DNA from: Planctomycetaceae bacterium | Lineage (GTDB): Bacteria > Planctomycetota > Planctomycetia > Pirellulales > Pirellulaceae | DNA: 64,000 nucleotides | Direction of reading: 5' to 3' | NCBI GenBank assembly: GCA_002723275.1 | Contig: PBNZ01000043.1 | Span: 31,093-95,092 of the forward strand | Shown here: piece by piece, positions 26,109 through 35,252 of the stretch | Layout: the number at the start of each line of letters is the position of its first letter | Numbering within the stretch: position 1 is the stretch's first letter | Program-made: the position numbers and the translations under genes | Notes under the pieces: model-generated | Told to the model about the DNA's origin: nothing | The model's input: only the letters and a program-made list of their open reading frames with translations | The model's database searches: none

Positions 26109-27500
26109 ATGGATACGATTTCTGTCGCAGCTGCTCGTGACCCACAAACCGTGGGTCAACGAGTTAAGTTGCAGGGCTGGGTACGAACTCGCCGAGATTC
26201 CAAGGCGGGCTTCAGTTTTGTCGAAATCAACGATGGCTCCTGCATGGCCAACATCCAGGCAATCTGTGATGCTGACTTGGCGAATTATGAGTCGGAAGTC
26301 AAAAAGCTCTCGGCCGGCTGTAGCGTTACCATTGCCGGCGAGATCAAGGAATCAGGCGGAAAGGGTCAGGCCACGGAAGTCCACGCCGAATCGGTAACGG
26401 TTCACGGCTGGGCCGATCCGCAGGAATACCCACTGCAAAAGAAACGTCACTCCTTCGAAAAACTGCGTGAGTGGGCTCATCTTCGACCACGAACCAATAC
26501 GTTTGGCGCCGTATCCCGCGTGCGTAATTGCATCTGCAATTCGATTCACCAGTTCTTCCAGGAGCGAGAATTCCTCTACGTCCACACTCCAATCATCACC
26601 GCCAGCGACTGCGAAGGCGCGGGGGAAATGTTCAAGGTCACGACACTGGACCTCGAACAACCACCTCGTGAAAACGGCCGCGTCGACTATGCCCAGGATT
26701 TCTTTGACCGGCCCAGTTATCTGACCGTCAGCGGTCAGCTCGAGGCAGAAATCTACGCGACTGCACTGGGCAAGGTGTACACGTTCGGTCCAACCTTTCG
26801 AGCAGAAAACTCGAACACCTCACGCCACTTGGCTGAGTTCTGGATGATTGAACCGGAGATGGCGTTCTATGAACTGGATGACAACATGTCTCTGGCGGAG
26901 GAATTCCTCAAACGCATTGCCAGCGATGTGCTAGTTAAATGCGGAGAAGACATGGAATTCTTCAATCAGCGCATCGACGACACCGTCCTGGCGACGTTGG
27001 AAAAGATCGTCGACAGCGAGTTTGTTCGCTTACCGTATACCGAAGCGGTCGAAGTGCTTGAAAAAAGCGGAAAGACGTTTGAGTATCCGGTGAATTGGGG
27101 TACCGACCTGCAATCCGAGCATGAGCGTTATTTGACGGAAGAACATTTCGAAGGGCCGGTGATCCTGTTCGATTACCCAAAAACCATCAAACCGTTCTAC
27201 ATGAAGCTCAATGATGATGACCGCACCGTTCGCGCGATGGATGTGCTGGTCCCGCGCGTGGGTGAAATCATCGGTGGAAGCCAGCGTGAAGATCGGCTCG
27301 ATGTGCTAGAAGCGAGAATGAAAGAACAGGAATTAAACCCTGACGACTATTGGTGGTACCTGGATCTTCGTCGCTTCGGCACCGTCCCCCACTCAGGATT
27401 TGGACTTGGTTTGGAGCGAGTTATTCAATTCGCAACGGGCATGACCAATATCCGTGACGTGATCCCGTTCCCGCGGACACCCGGCAGCGCAGAATTCTAG
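26109..27500 (+). CDS. asnS: Asparaginyl-tRNA synthetase
   Basis: Charges tRNA-Asn with asparagine. The 463-residue length is as in E. coli (466). An N-terminal OB-fold anticodon-binding domain ([19 protein letters not shown], about residues 18-36) is followed by the class IIb catalytic core: [20 protein letters not shown] (motif 1 region), [20 protein letters not shown] (motif 2) and [20 protein letters not shown] (motif 3). The asparagine-type rather than aspartate-type core is shown by the [18 protein letters not shown] stretch and the [15 protein letters not shown] end. Its stop is 8 bases from the convergent stop of the next gene. Confidence 0.97.
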   Translation: MDTISVAAARDPQTVGQRVKLQGWVRTRRDSKAGFSFVEINDGSCMANIQAICDADLANYESEVKKLSAGCSVTIAGEIKESGGKGQATEVHAESVTVHGWADPQEYPLQKKRHSFEKLREWAHLRPRTNTFGAVSRVRNCICNSIHQFFQEREFLYVHTPIITASDCEGAGEMFKVTTLDLEQPPRENGRVDYAQDFFDRPSYLTVSGQLEAEIYATALGKVYTFGPTFRAENSNTSRHLAEFWMIEPEMAFYELDDNMSLAEEFLKRIASDVLVKCGEDMEFFNQRIDDTVLATLEKIVDSEFVRLPYTEAVEVLEKSGKTFEYPVNWGTDLQSEHERYLTEEHFEGPVILFDYPKTIKPFYMKLNDDDRTVRAMDVLVPRVGEIIGGSQREDRLDVLEARMKEQELNPDDYWWYLDLRRFGTVPHSGFGLGLERVIQFATGMTNIRDVIPFPRTPGSAEF

Positions 27501-27508
27501 ATCGTTCG

Positions 27509-28387
27509 CTAAATGAAGGCGATCATTTTGGCACGCAGAAAGCTGACGCTTTCTCGCAATTCTTCCATTCCATTGATTCCGTCTTCGATGCTGATCCAAC
27601 CGTCGAAGCCAACTCCAACCAACGTTGAGAAGATAGCATCGTAATCGTTCAATCCTTGACCGATCACACCGTGCGATAATCGCTTGGCATATCCGACCGA
27701 ATCCTCTTCACGCCTCAGATCCTCGATGGTGCCCTCGACCAAATAGCGATCACTGGCATGCATCGTCACCACTCGCTGTTTAACACGCTCCAACAGTTCG
27801 AGCGGATCTTCACCGGCCAGAATAGTATTACTCGGATCGTAATTGACGCCAAAATTATCCGCTTGAATGCGATCAACAAGCTCGCAGAAGACATCCATGT
27901 GCTGGGCGAATTCTGGATACTGCCAATAGTTGTCCTTATAGTGGTTTTCGATCACGAGCGTGATACCACGACGTTCGGCGTAGGGCAGACAGGCCTCGAT
28001 GCATTCGGTGGCATAATCGAGGCCGTCTTCCCGAGAAACCTCCGGTCGACGCTGTCCGGAAAGGACTCTGCAAAAACGAACGCCCAAGGAGTCCGCCATC
28101 TCAATCCACGCCTTCTCCTGTTTGATCTGCTCCTTACGAAAGTCACGGTCTGGATGCGTAAAGTCGGGGGAGCAACAGAGCATGGGGATGGCCAGCCCCT
28201 TTTCTTCAACGATCTTTCTCGTCTTTTTCCATGACTTGCGATCTTGTAGATCAAGAAAACCGCTGTAGAACTCGAGACCATCGACATCTAATTCAGACGC
28301 CATATCGATCCAAGAGCGGAGCGACATCTCGCCCGTGACACACAGTTCGTCCATAAACGCCTTAGGAAAGACTGCAAGTTCCGCCAT
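27509..28387 (-). CDS. Sugar phosphate isomerase/epimerase-like TIM barrel
   Basis: A 292-residue soluble protein of the AP-endonuclease-2/xylose-isomerase-like TIM-barrel superfamily. The four metal ligands are recognisable: Glu in TLVIENHY, Asp in GVNYDPSNT, His in VTMHASDR, and Glu in GWISIEDG. Members isomerise or epimerise sugars or inositol derivatives using a divalent metal. The N-terminus (MAELAVFPKAFMDELC) is typical of planctomycete paralogues. The hexulose-phosphate-synthase-like gene lies 86 bases upstream on the same strand, so both may act in one sugar pathway. The substrate is not deducible. Confidence 0.85.
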   Translation of the reverse strand: MAELAVFPKAFMDELCVTGEMSLRSWIDMASELDVDGLEFYSGFLDLQDRKSWKKTRKIVEEKGLAIPMLCCSPDFTHPDRDFRKEQIKQEKAWIEMADSLGVRFCRVLSGQRRPEVSREDGLDYATECIEACLPYAERRGITLVIENHYKDNYWQYPEFAQHMDVFCELVDRIQADNFGVNYDPSNTILAGEDPLELLERVKQRVVTMHASDRYLVEGTIEDLRREEDSVGYAKRLSHGVIGQGLNDYDAIFSTLVGVGFDGWISIEDGINGMEELRESVSFLRAKMIAFI

Positions 28388-28473
28388 CGTTTCTCACTAC
28401 CCTCTATCGAAATAGTTTTTTTCAGTCAAATACGAGCCCACGATCGATTCATGATATCGACCTGTGGCCGCGA

Positions 28474-29163
28474 TCAATTTGCATCACCATGAATCGCATC
28501 ACAAATCCGTTTCAGGGATCGCTCAAGATCGCCATCCGCGGTTTGGAAACGTTCACTATCGATCACTAACGGCGCTCCAAGCACGACGAGAGGAGCTCCA
28601 TAGCTAGGCGTCTCGATCGCCTGCTCTAATGACAGTCCGCCGACCGCTTGTACGGGTACATCAACGGCATCGACAACCTCACGCAATTGATCGAGGGGAT
28701 TGGGAGCGCGTTCACCGCGAGCTGCGATCCCGCGTCTTTCATCGTATCCGATGTGATGGATAACAAAGTTGCAGCCGAGTTCTTCTAGACGTTTCGCGCC
28801 CGCGACCATATCGGCAGAGCCCAGGTTGTCTCCCATCACGCCAACGTTGTAATCACGTCCGGCCTTCACGACACAGCGAATTGTTTCCTCATGAGCCTGC
28901 GACATGACAACAACGTGCGAGGCACCAGCTTTGGCCATCATCTCTGCTTCCAGATAACCGCCATCCATGGTTTTCAAATCCGCTACGATAGGAACCTCTG
29001 GAAACTCCTCTCGCAAACGCGTCACAGCATCGAGTCCCTTGGCCAGGATCAATGGGGTTCCGGCCTCTAACCAATCGACACCAGCGCGACGTGCCATATG
29101 AGCCGTTTCGATCGCCTCATCGAGATCAATGAGATCCAAAGAGATTTGTACGATGGGTTTCAT
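28474..29163 (-). CDS. 3-hexulose-6-phosphate synthase-like protein (OMPDC superfamily)
   Basis: A 229-residue TIM barrel of the orotidine-phosphate-decarboxylase superfamily. ATG 29163 is preferred (GGTGATGAG upstream, and the first strand IVQISLDLIDLDEA starts at once); the longer frame to 29241 adds 26 unrelated residues. The active-site strand reads VADLKTMDGGYLEAEMMAKA, the signature of hexulose-phosphate synthase and keto-gulonate-phosphate decarboxylase, followed by ASHVVVMSQA and VQAVGGLSLEQA. HPS joins formaldehyde and ribulose 5-phosphate. The partner isomerase (HPI, hxlB) is not nearby, so formaldehyde fixation is only one possibility. The alpha-CTD-like gene is 107 bases upstream and the isomerase-like gene 86 bases downstream on the same strand. 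Confidence 0.8.
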   Translation of the reverse strand: MKPIVQISLDLIDLDEAIETAHMARRAGVDWLEAGTPLILAKGLDAVTRLREEFPEVPIVADLKTMDGGYLEAEMMAKAGASHVVVMSQAHEETIRCVVKAGRDYNVGVMGDNLGSADMVAGAKRLEELGCNFVIHHIGYDERRGIAARGERAPNPLDQLREVVDAVDVPVQAVGGLSLEQAIETPSYGAPLVVLGAPLVIDSERFQTADGDLERSLKRICDAIHGDAN

Positions 29164-29270
29164 ATTCTCATCACCATTTAAAAAAGGAAGCCACAGCTTC
29201 GGTCGCGTGAGGCGTCCGATCTGCCACTTCCCCAATTCCAAACGAGGTCGTTCGAGATATTCTTCGTGCT

Positions 29271-29537
29271 CTAGCGAGGACGACGATTGTTGCGGAAGAA
29301 TCCAATCGATTCCAGCGCCAAGTAAACCTCGTCGAGTGTTTTCTCACCAAAATTCGAAATGCTGAGCAAATCTTCGCGAGTGCAGTTCAACAGATCCTGC
29401 ACGGTAAAGATGCCACGTTCTTCGAGGCAGTTGGTGGTACGAACCGACAAACCAATTTCGGCCGTGCTCATCTCGAGGCGTTCGGTCAAACTTCGATTCT
29501 GTTCGTCGGCAGAAATCAGAGGAATGCGAGTCGACAT
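29271..29537 (-). CDS. Stand-alone RNA polymerase alpha C-terminal-domain-like protein
   Basis: An 88-residue protein. Residues about 24-80 read as a helix-hairpin-helix unit like the alpha-subunit C-terminal domain: STAEIGLSVRTTNCLEERGI, then TVQDLLNCTREDLLSISNFG and EKTLDEVYLALESIGF. In RpoA this domain binds UP-element DNA and activators through the same 'LS-R--NCL', 'E-DLL-I-NFG-KSL-E' pattern. Here the N-terminal assembly domain is absent and the gene is far from ribosomal protein genes, so this is not the normal rpoA. The ribosome binding site AGGGAGGG, seven bases before the ATG at 29537, is unusually strong. It may be a DNA- or regulator-binding module; function inferred only by fold. 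Confidence 0.85.
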   Translation of the reverse strand: MSTRIPLISADEQNRSLTERLEMSTAEIGLSVRTTNCLEERGIFTVQDLLNCTREDLLSISNFGEKTLDEVYLALESIGFFRNNRRPR

Positions 29538-29801
29538 AGGGGGTCCCTCCCTTCAGCAGATTGATAAGATCTGATGGAACGCCATACTTATAGCGTCACA
29601 ATCCGTTGGGGGTCAGTATAACAACCTTGAAGCCAGATCCAAGACGTTGATGATGGACGGACGCTAGCGTTTCTATAAAAAGCGGAGCTTTGGCCGGCTT
29701 CGCAGACCCGTGACGCGAGCGTCGTTCGCCCTTTATAATGCATTGAGAAACAGTTTTGCTGATAGCGCGAACGGCCTCACGGCATCTTGGAACCACGGAC
29801 G

Positions 29802-32108
29802 ATGAACTCAGTCGGATCAGAAGTACTCACCGAAGCACAACGCTCGGCGGTTGAACACGTAGACGGTCCGCTCTTGATTTTAGCGGGTCCTGGCAGTGGC
29901 AAAACACGAGTCGTGACTCACCGGATCGCCCATTTGATCGAGCAGGGCATCCATCCTCGCTCGATCCTGGCGCTCACCTTCACGAATAAGGCGGCGGACG
30001 AGATGAGCCGTCGAGTCGAGCGTTTGACATCTAGCAGTTCGGTGTGGATCGGCACCTTCCACCGATTTTGCTCACGACTCCTGCGTCGCTATGCCGACCA
30101 GGTCGGACTTTCTTCGAATTTCACGATTTACGATACGTCCGACAGCTTACGTGCATTGAAGTCGGCGATTGAAAACAGCAGTATCAAATTATCGTTGACG
30201 ACGCCCGAACAGATCGCCCGTCAGATCAGCTGGACCAAAAACAACCTGATCACGCATGACCAGTACGAGCCGCCCAGCGGCAGCGAAATGGGCGCCATCC
30301 TCAAGGAAGTCTACCCGGCCTATCAGCAACAGTTATTGAAATCGAATGCGGTTGATTTTGATGACCTGTTAGTCCACGTGGCGACCATGTTGCGAAATTC
30401 GGAGGAACTCCGACTGACGTTGGACGAGAGCTACCGCTATATCATGGTCGACGAATATCAGGACACCAATCTCGCTCAATACGCGATCGCCCGCTCGCTT
30501 TCGATTAACCATCCGAACCTGGCCGTGACGGGTGATCCGGACCAATCGATCTATGGCTGGCGAGGAGCAAACCTGCAGAACATTTTGGGATTCGAAAGGG
30601 ACTATCCGACCGTTTCCGTCGTCCGTCTCGAACAGAACTATCGCAGCACGCCGAGTATTCTCCGCGTGGCCGACGCGTTGATTGTGAACAATACAAAACG
30701 GAAACACAAAGAGCTGTTCACGGAAAACTCAGACGGTACCCCAGTCCGACTGATCAGTTATCCCACTCAAAAGGAAGAGGCGGACGAGATCGTCGCGCAG
30801 ATTTCCAATCTCGTTGACAGTGGACAGAGGCAACTAAAAGACTTTGCCATCTTCTTCCGAATCAATGCCCTGTCACGTGCTTTCGAGCACGCCTTGCGCG
30901 ACTATGGAGTGCCATTTCAGATCGTCAACGGCGTCGAGTTTTATCAGCGCAAGGAAATCAAGGATCTACTGGCTTACTTACAACTGATCAACAATCCGCA
31001 GGATGACGTTGCCGTCCGCCGCATCATCAACGTCCCCCCGCGCCGCATCGGCAAAACAACTTTGCAACGCCTCGGACAATTCGCGTTTGCAAACGGCATC
31101 TCCATCATGGATGCCGTTCGACACTGCGAATCCATTCCAACGATTAGCAAAGCGATTCGCGGACGCTTGCTGGAATTTATGAAACTTGTGGATCGCATCA
31201 GTGGGAATCCCGAATGGCCTGTGGCTCCTCAGTTGGAAAGAATTCTGGCGGAGACGAAATACCTCGAACCTCTCCAACAATCGGAAGCTCCAGAAGACCA
31301 CGATCGCATCGCCAACATTGAGGAATTACTCACGGCGGCCAGTGAATTCGACGAGGGCGCCGATGAAGGTGTGGCCTTGGAAACGTTCCTGGAACAGGCG
31401 TCGCTCGTCAACGACACGGATGCCTGGAGTGACGAAACCGATCGAGTCACGCTCATGACATTGCACGCGGCAAAAGGGCTTGAATTCCCAGTCGTCTTCA
31501 TTGCTGCTGTCGAACAGAATCTATTGCCACACGAACGGAGTATGAATTCAGAGGACCAGCTGGAAGAGGAGCGGCGTCTATTATTCGTGGGTATCACTCG
31601 AGCTCAACAGGAACTGAATCTCAGCTATGTCCGTTTCCGCTCGCACCGTGGCAGCATGACGCGGTGCGTCCCAAGTTGCTTCTTGATGGAACTCCCTCGG
31701 GATGAAATGGAGGTATCCGACCGGGGCGACTTCATGATGCGGCCTGGCGTTCAGGAAGAGTTCGACGAGTACGCCAAATATGATGACATCTGCCAGGATG
31801 AGGAATTCGCTCTGTCGCAAACTCAAGAATCTTCGCCATCACTGCCCTCAACGCCGCTTCAGACCGCGGCAGACATGGTTGTGGACGACTCAACGGATGC
31901 CGCTTCGGGATCTGACGCAACGAACAGCTCAGTGGACCCGAATCAGTTCCAACTAGGGATGACGGTGATGCATCCCGAGTACGGCCCAGGTAAGGTTGCA
32001 GCGTTGAGTGGTTCGGGCAATAAACGAACGGGGACAATTAACTTCGCAACGGCTGGCTCCAAGAAATTTGTGCTGATCTATAGCGGTCTCATTCCCATCG
32101 GCTCGTAA
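29802..32108 (+). CDS. UvrD/PcrA-type DNA helicase
   Basis: A 768-residue superfamily 1A 3'-5' helicase for nucleotide-excision and replication-linked repair. ATG 29802 is taken over a TTG at 29787. The motifs appear in order: AVEHVDGPLLILAGPGSGKT (Q motif and Walker A, about residues 15-35), LALTFTNKAADEM (Ia), VDEYQDTN (Walker B, about 215), GDPDQSIYGWRGA (III), QNYRST (IV), VTLMTLHAAKGLEFPVVF (V) and EEERRLLFVGITRAQ (VI). The acidic linker at about 640-710 leads to a C-terminal tudor-like domain (MTVMHPEYGPGKVAAL) that in PcrA and UvrD contacts RNA polymerase. PcrA and UvrD cannot be told apart here. The gene is convergent with fliM. Confidence 0.95.
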   Translation: MNSVGSEVLTEAQRSAVEHVDGPLLILAGPGSGKTRVVTHRIAHLIEQGIHPRSILALTFTNKAADEMSRRVERLTSSSSVWIGTFHRFCSRLLRRYADQVGLSSNFTIYDTSDSLRALKSAIENSSIKLSLTTPEQIARQISWTKNNLITHDQYEPPSGSEMGAILKEVYPAYQQQLLKSNAVDFDDLLVHVATMLRNSEELRLTLDESYRYIMVDEYQDTNLAQYAIARSLSINHPNLAVTGDPDQSIYGWRGANLQNILGFERDYPTVSVVRLEQNYRSTPSILRVADALIVNNTKRKHKELFTENSDGTPVRLISYPTQKEEADEIVAQISNLVDSGQRQLKDFAIFFRINALSRAFEHALRDYGVPFQIVNGVEFYQRKEIKDLLAYLQLINNPQDDVAVRRIINVPPRRIGKTTLQRLGQFAFANGISIMDAVRHCESIPTISKAIRGRLLEFMKLVDRISGNPEWPVAPQLERILAETKYLEPLQQSEAPEDHDRIANIEELLTAASEFDEGADEGVALETFLEQASLVNDTDAWSDETDRVTLMTLHAAKGLEFPVVFIAAVEQNLLPHERSMNSEDQLEEERRLLFVGITRAQQELNLSYVRFRSHRGSMTRCVPSCFLMELPRDEMEVSDRGDFMMRPGVQEEFDEYAKYDDICQDEEFALSQTQESSPSLPSTPLQTAADMVVDDSTDAASGSDATNSSVDPNQFQLGMTVMHPEYGPGKVAALSGSGNKRTGTINFATAGSKKFVLIYSGLIPIGS

Positions 32109-32120
32109 CAAGATGGCCGA

Positions 32121-33053
32121 TCAGGTGACTGTCTCTTTGATTTCGACCGCGCGATGCTGATCGACGGCGCCTGGCCTACCAAGGAAACGGAGCTCGCCGT
32201 CAACGAGAACGTCGACCATTCCATCCGCGGAAAGATCAGTCATGATGACGTCTCCCACCTTCAGTTCACTCCATTCGGCCGACGACATCGGTCTGGTGGG
32301 AATCCGAGCGGAGAGCACGACCGATTTGGTGAAAGGCGTCTTCGCGGAAATCGTTGGTTCAGCACCGGCGTATTCTCCGCCGACCAGCTTATCGACCATC
32401 TTACGAATCGCTCGAGCAGGCAGACAGAGCGTAATTTCGCCAGTCTGGTCAGCCACCCGTGCTCGAAAGGTAAGGACGAATACCGCATCGCTGGGTGAAA
32501 CAAGCCGCACTTTTTGCGCGTTGGCCTCAATTCGGTCGACCGTCAATTGCACGGCTAATAACGTCTCCCAGCAGTCTCGCAACTCATTCAACAAGAGCTT
32601 CGTTAGACGAAGTGCGAGCCGTTGTTCAAGTTCGGTCGGAGGGCGATCGGGAATGGAGCAAGCTTGTTTACCACCGCCCAGCAGACAATCCAGCATCGGG
32701 TAAAGAATGGGCGGACTTAAATCAAGGGCCAATGGCGTTGGGAGCGGCGTCGCCTCCAGGACAACAAAGCAGGTAGGCTTCGGCCGAGAAAAGGCGAATT
32801 GGCTGTAGGTCATAGCCGCAACATCATGCAGCTTCAGGTCGACAAGCTGCTGCAATCCACTGGAGAGCGCGTCTTCAAACCGTCGTGCCAGTTCCTTGTG
32901 AAAGGAACGAATAGCATCGATCTGGCCCCTGACATCATTTAGCTCAGCACTGTCACTCCCAGGAACAAGTTCCTTTTCCTCTTGGCGGTCGACTTCGATC
33001 ATTCCCGAAGAAAGCATTTCACGTTCTTCAGAAGTCAAACTTTCGTTTTGCAT
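32121..33053 (-). CDS. fliM: Flagellar motor switch protein FliM
   Basis: A 310-residue cytoplasmic component of the flagellar C-ring that sets rotation direction. The N-terminal segment LTSEEREMLSSG stands where FliM has its CheY-P-binding LSQxEIDxLL motif, but it is degenerate. The middle CheC-like domain spans about residues 50-220, with LPTPLALDLSPPILYPMLDC and LLGGG as family landmarks, and the SpoA/FliN-like C-terminal domain (about 235-310) contains LKVGDVIMTDLSADGMVDV and LVDGELRFLGRPG. Length is close to the usual 330. No other flagellar gene is in view. The gene runs convergent to the helicase and 100 bases upstream of the proA stop. Confidence 0.9.
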   Translation of the reverse strand: MQNESLTSEEREMLSSGMIEVDRQEEKELVPGSDSAELNDVRGQIDAIRSFHKELARRFEDALSSGLQQLVDLKLHDVAAMTYSQFAFSRPKPTCFVVLEATPLPTPLALDLSPPILYPMLDCLLGGGKQACSIPDRPPTELEQRLALRLTKLLLNELRDCWETLLAVQLTVDRIEANAQKVRLVSPSDAVFVLTFRARVADQTGEITLCLPARAIRKMVDKLVGGEYAGAEPTISAKTPFTKSVVLSARIPTRPMSSAEWSELKVGDVIMTDLSADGMVDVLVDGELRFLGRPGAVDQHRAVEIKETVT

Positions 33054-33153
33054 CCATGCACCTCAGAAAGTTCTTCGTTAGATGTTTTGATCGGCAGCGT
33101 TCTGGGGAGCCCTCTCATTGGACTTTACCCCGCAGGACAGCCAGCCGAAATGA

Positions 33154-34425
33154 TTATTTGATTTGCCCCTGTCCTTCGGCGATGAATTTGTAGCTCGTGA
33201 GTTCCCGTAACCCACAAGGACCACGAGCATGAAAGCGATCAGTACTAATACCGATTTCAGCCCCCAACCCAAATTCCGCTCCGTCATTAAAGCGAGTACT
33301 CGCGTTGACCATCACTGCGGCACTATCAACCTGGCTTGTGAATTGATTGGCATTGGCAAGTTCACGCGTCACAATCGCATCGGTATGGCCGGATCCATAT
33401 TGATTGATATGGTCGATCGCTTGTTGCAGGGAGTCGACCACACGAATCGAAACAACCGGTCCCAAAAACTCTGTGGCATAATCCTCTTCAGTCACGGGCT
33501 TGGCAGTCGACACATGACCTTGAGTTGCTTTGTCACCACGAATCTCAACGTCAAACTCAGCTAACCGAGCCGCGAGTTCCGGTAAGACCTTTGCAGCCAT
33601 TTCCTGGTGAATGAGAATTGACTCAGCGGCATTACACACCCCCATGCGCTGACACTTTGAATTCACAGCGATGTCCAGAGCCATCGGAATATCCGTATCG
33701 CCGTCAATGTAGACGTGACAGTTCCCGTGGAAATGCTTAATGACTGGCATCGTTGCCTCTGCGGCAACACGACGAATCAGCCCTTCCCCGCCGCGAGGAA
33801 TAGCGAGGTCAATGTACTCGGACATCTTCAAAAAATGTCCAACCGCTTCTCGATCTAACGTCCCGACCAGTTGGACGGCATCAGCCGGCAAACCGAACTG
33901 AACGGCGACCTCCCGAATAAGGTCAACAATGGCAGCGCTGGAATGAGCAGCCTCTTTTCCGCCTCGTAGAATCACAGCGTTACCGCTCTTTACGCAAATC
34001 GCAGCCGCATCGGCCGTGACGTTAGGACGCGACTCGTAGATAAAGAACACCACGCCCAACGGTACCCGCACCCGACTCACCCGTAAACCATTGGGGCGAA
34101 TGTTGGATTCGATCACTTCACCGATCGGATCCGCCAGCATCGCGACTTCTTCCATGCCGGAAGCGATCGCATCGATGCGGTCTGCGTCGAGACGCAATCG
34201 ATCGGTTTGGGCATCGGTCAAGCCGAAGCCAGGAGCGGCGGCGACATCTTTCGCATTTGCCGCCAGAATCGTCTCGGTCTGTTCTCGGAGAACGGCTGCT
34301 GACTTTCGCAACCAATCGTTCTTTTGCTTGCCTGTCACAACAGCTAGCTGAGCGGAAGCGGCTTTGGCCTTCTTCGCAACGTCTTCACAGTAAGCTCTCA
34401 GATCCTGGTTCTCAACAATGGCCAT
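33154..34425 (-). CDS. proA: Gamma-glutamyl phosphate reductase
   Basis: Second step of proline synthesis: reduces gamma-glutamyl phosphate to glutamate semialdehyde with NADPH. The 423-residue aldehyde-dehydrogenase fold shows FIYESRPNVTADAAAICVKS (about residues 130-150), NAVILRGGKEAAHSS, the catalytic cysteine in KCQRMGVCNAAESI (about residue 260), and the C-terminal FGLGAEIGISTDRFHARGPCG. ATG 34425 has GAGG five bases upstream. proB is not adjacent, as is common in planctomycetes. The gap to fliM downstream is 100 bases. Confidence 0.97.
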   Translation of the reverse strand: MAIVENQDLRAYCEDVAKKAKAASAQLAVVTGKQKNDWLRKSAAVLREQTETILAANAKDVAAAPGFGLTDAQTDRLRLDADRIDAIASGMEEVAMLADPIGEVIESNIRPNGLRVSRVRVPLGVVFFIYESRPNVTADAAAICVKSGNAVILRGGKEAAHSSAAIVDLIREVAVQFGLPADAVQLVGTLDREAVGHFLKMSEYIDLAIPRGGEGLIRRVAAEATMPVIKHFHGNCHVYIDGDTDIPMALDIAVNSKCQRMGVCNAAESILIHQEMAAKVLPELAARLAEFDVEIRGDKATQGHVSTAKPVTEEDYATEFLGPVVSIRVVDSLQQAIDHINQYGSGHTDAIVTRELANANQFTSQVDSAAVMVNASTRFNDGAEFGLGAEIGISTDRFHARGPCGLRELTSYKFIAEGQGQIK

Positions 34426-34721
34426 CGAAACCTCTTCGTACGAAATGGGCGAGTCTCTGGAATGCTTCCCTCTATATTACCGATTGAGCTGCCAGCTTGC
34501 TCGACCGTCAGCTTCCCCGAACGTCAACTTCCCCGGCGGTCTTGCGACATGCCAGCGGGATCCGCGCGAAGTATCCGAGATGCTGAAATGTCGGTCAATG
34601 CGAGAATTGGCTCCCCTCCGAAGTTGGCCCCAAGACGCTGACATTGACCTAAGTCATGGGTTTACCTATAGTTGCCGTCGATATCAGTGACTGAACAGGA
34701 GCCCCAGCGAGCCTCGACAAG

Positions 34722-35213
34722 ATGAGTACGGGTGATGGAATCATCGACGATTTAGAAACGATACGGGGCCGTAACTATCCTACGATTCGTCAATTCACCG
34801 TGTTCCTTGAGAACCGGGTTGGACAATTATTGGATGTTGTTCGGCGGTTTGAGGGTAGTAAGGTTCAGATCGTCTCGCTCTCCATCCATGACTCCACGGA
34901 ATGCTCGTTCGTCCGTTTTCTCTTGAGTCATCCCGAGCAAGGCCGAGAGATTTTGGAACGCGCAGGCTTGGCTTTGATCGAAACGGATCTGATCGGGATC
35001 GAATTACCGGAGGGATCCCAGCCCCTGTTGCAAGTCTGCACGGCTTTACTGCAAGCCGAGGTCAATATCGTCCAAGCCTACCCATTGCTCATGCGACCTC
35101 ATGACAAGCCAGCGGTGGCATTGATGGTCGACAATATTGAGATGGGGCAGGAGACGCTCGCCGCCAAGAACTTCGCCATGATCACCGAACGTGATCTCAG
35201 CGACGTCGATTGA
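34722..35213 (+). CDS. Double ACT-domain protein
   Basis: A 163-residue soluble protein with two ACT-like beta-alpha-beta units. The first begins QFTVFLENRVGQLLDVVRRF (about residues 25-44), with the NRxGxL-type ligand loop, and the second is LLQVCTALLQAEVNIVQAYPL (about 104-124). Tandem ACT proteins without a catalytic domain act as amino-acid-sensing regulators or as UPF0735/ACR-like regulatory subunits. ATG 34722 is used; the upstream bases show no strong ribosome binding site. It reads away from proA (divergent, 296 bases apart) and is followed after 39 bases by the membrane protein gene. No ligand can be named. Confidence 0.85.
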   Translation: MSTGDGIIDDLETIRGRNYPTIRQFTVFLENRVGQLLDVVRRFEGSKVQIVSLSIHDSTECSFVRFLLSHPEQGREILERAGLALIETDLIGIELPEGSQPLLQVCTALLQAEVNIVQAYPLLMRPHDKPAVALMVDNIEMGQETLAAKNFAMITERDLSDVD

Positions 35214-35252
35214 AGCTGCTTCGCTTTTGCGAACCAGGCGGTAAGATAGGGT

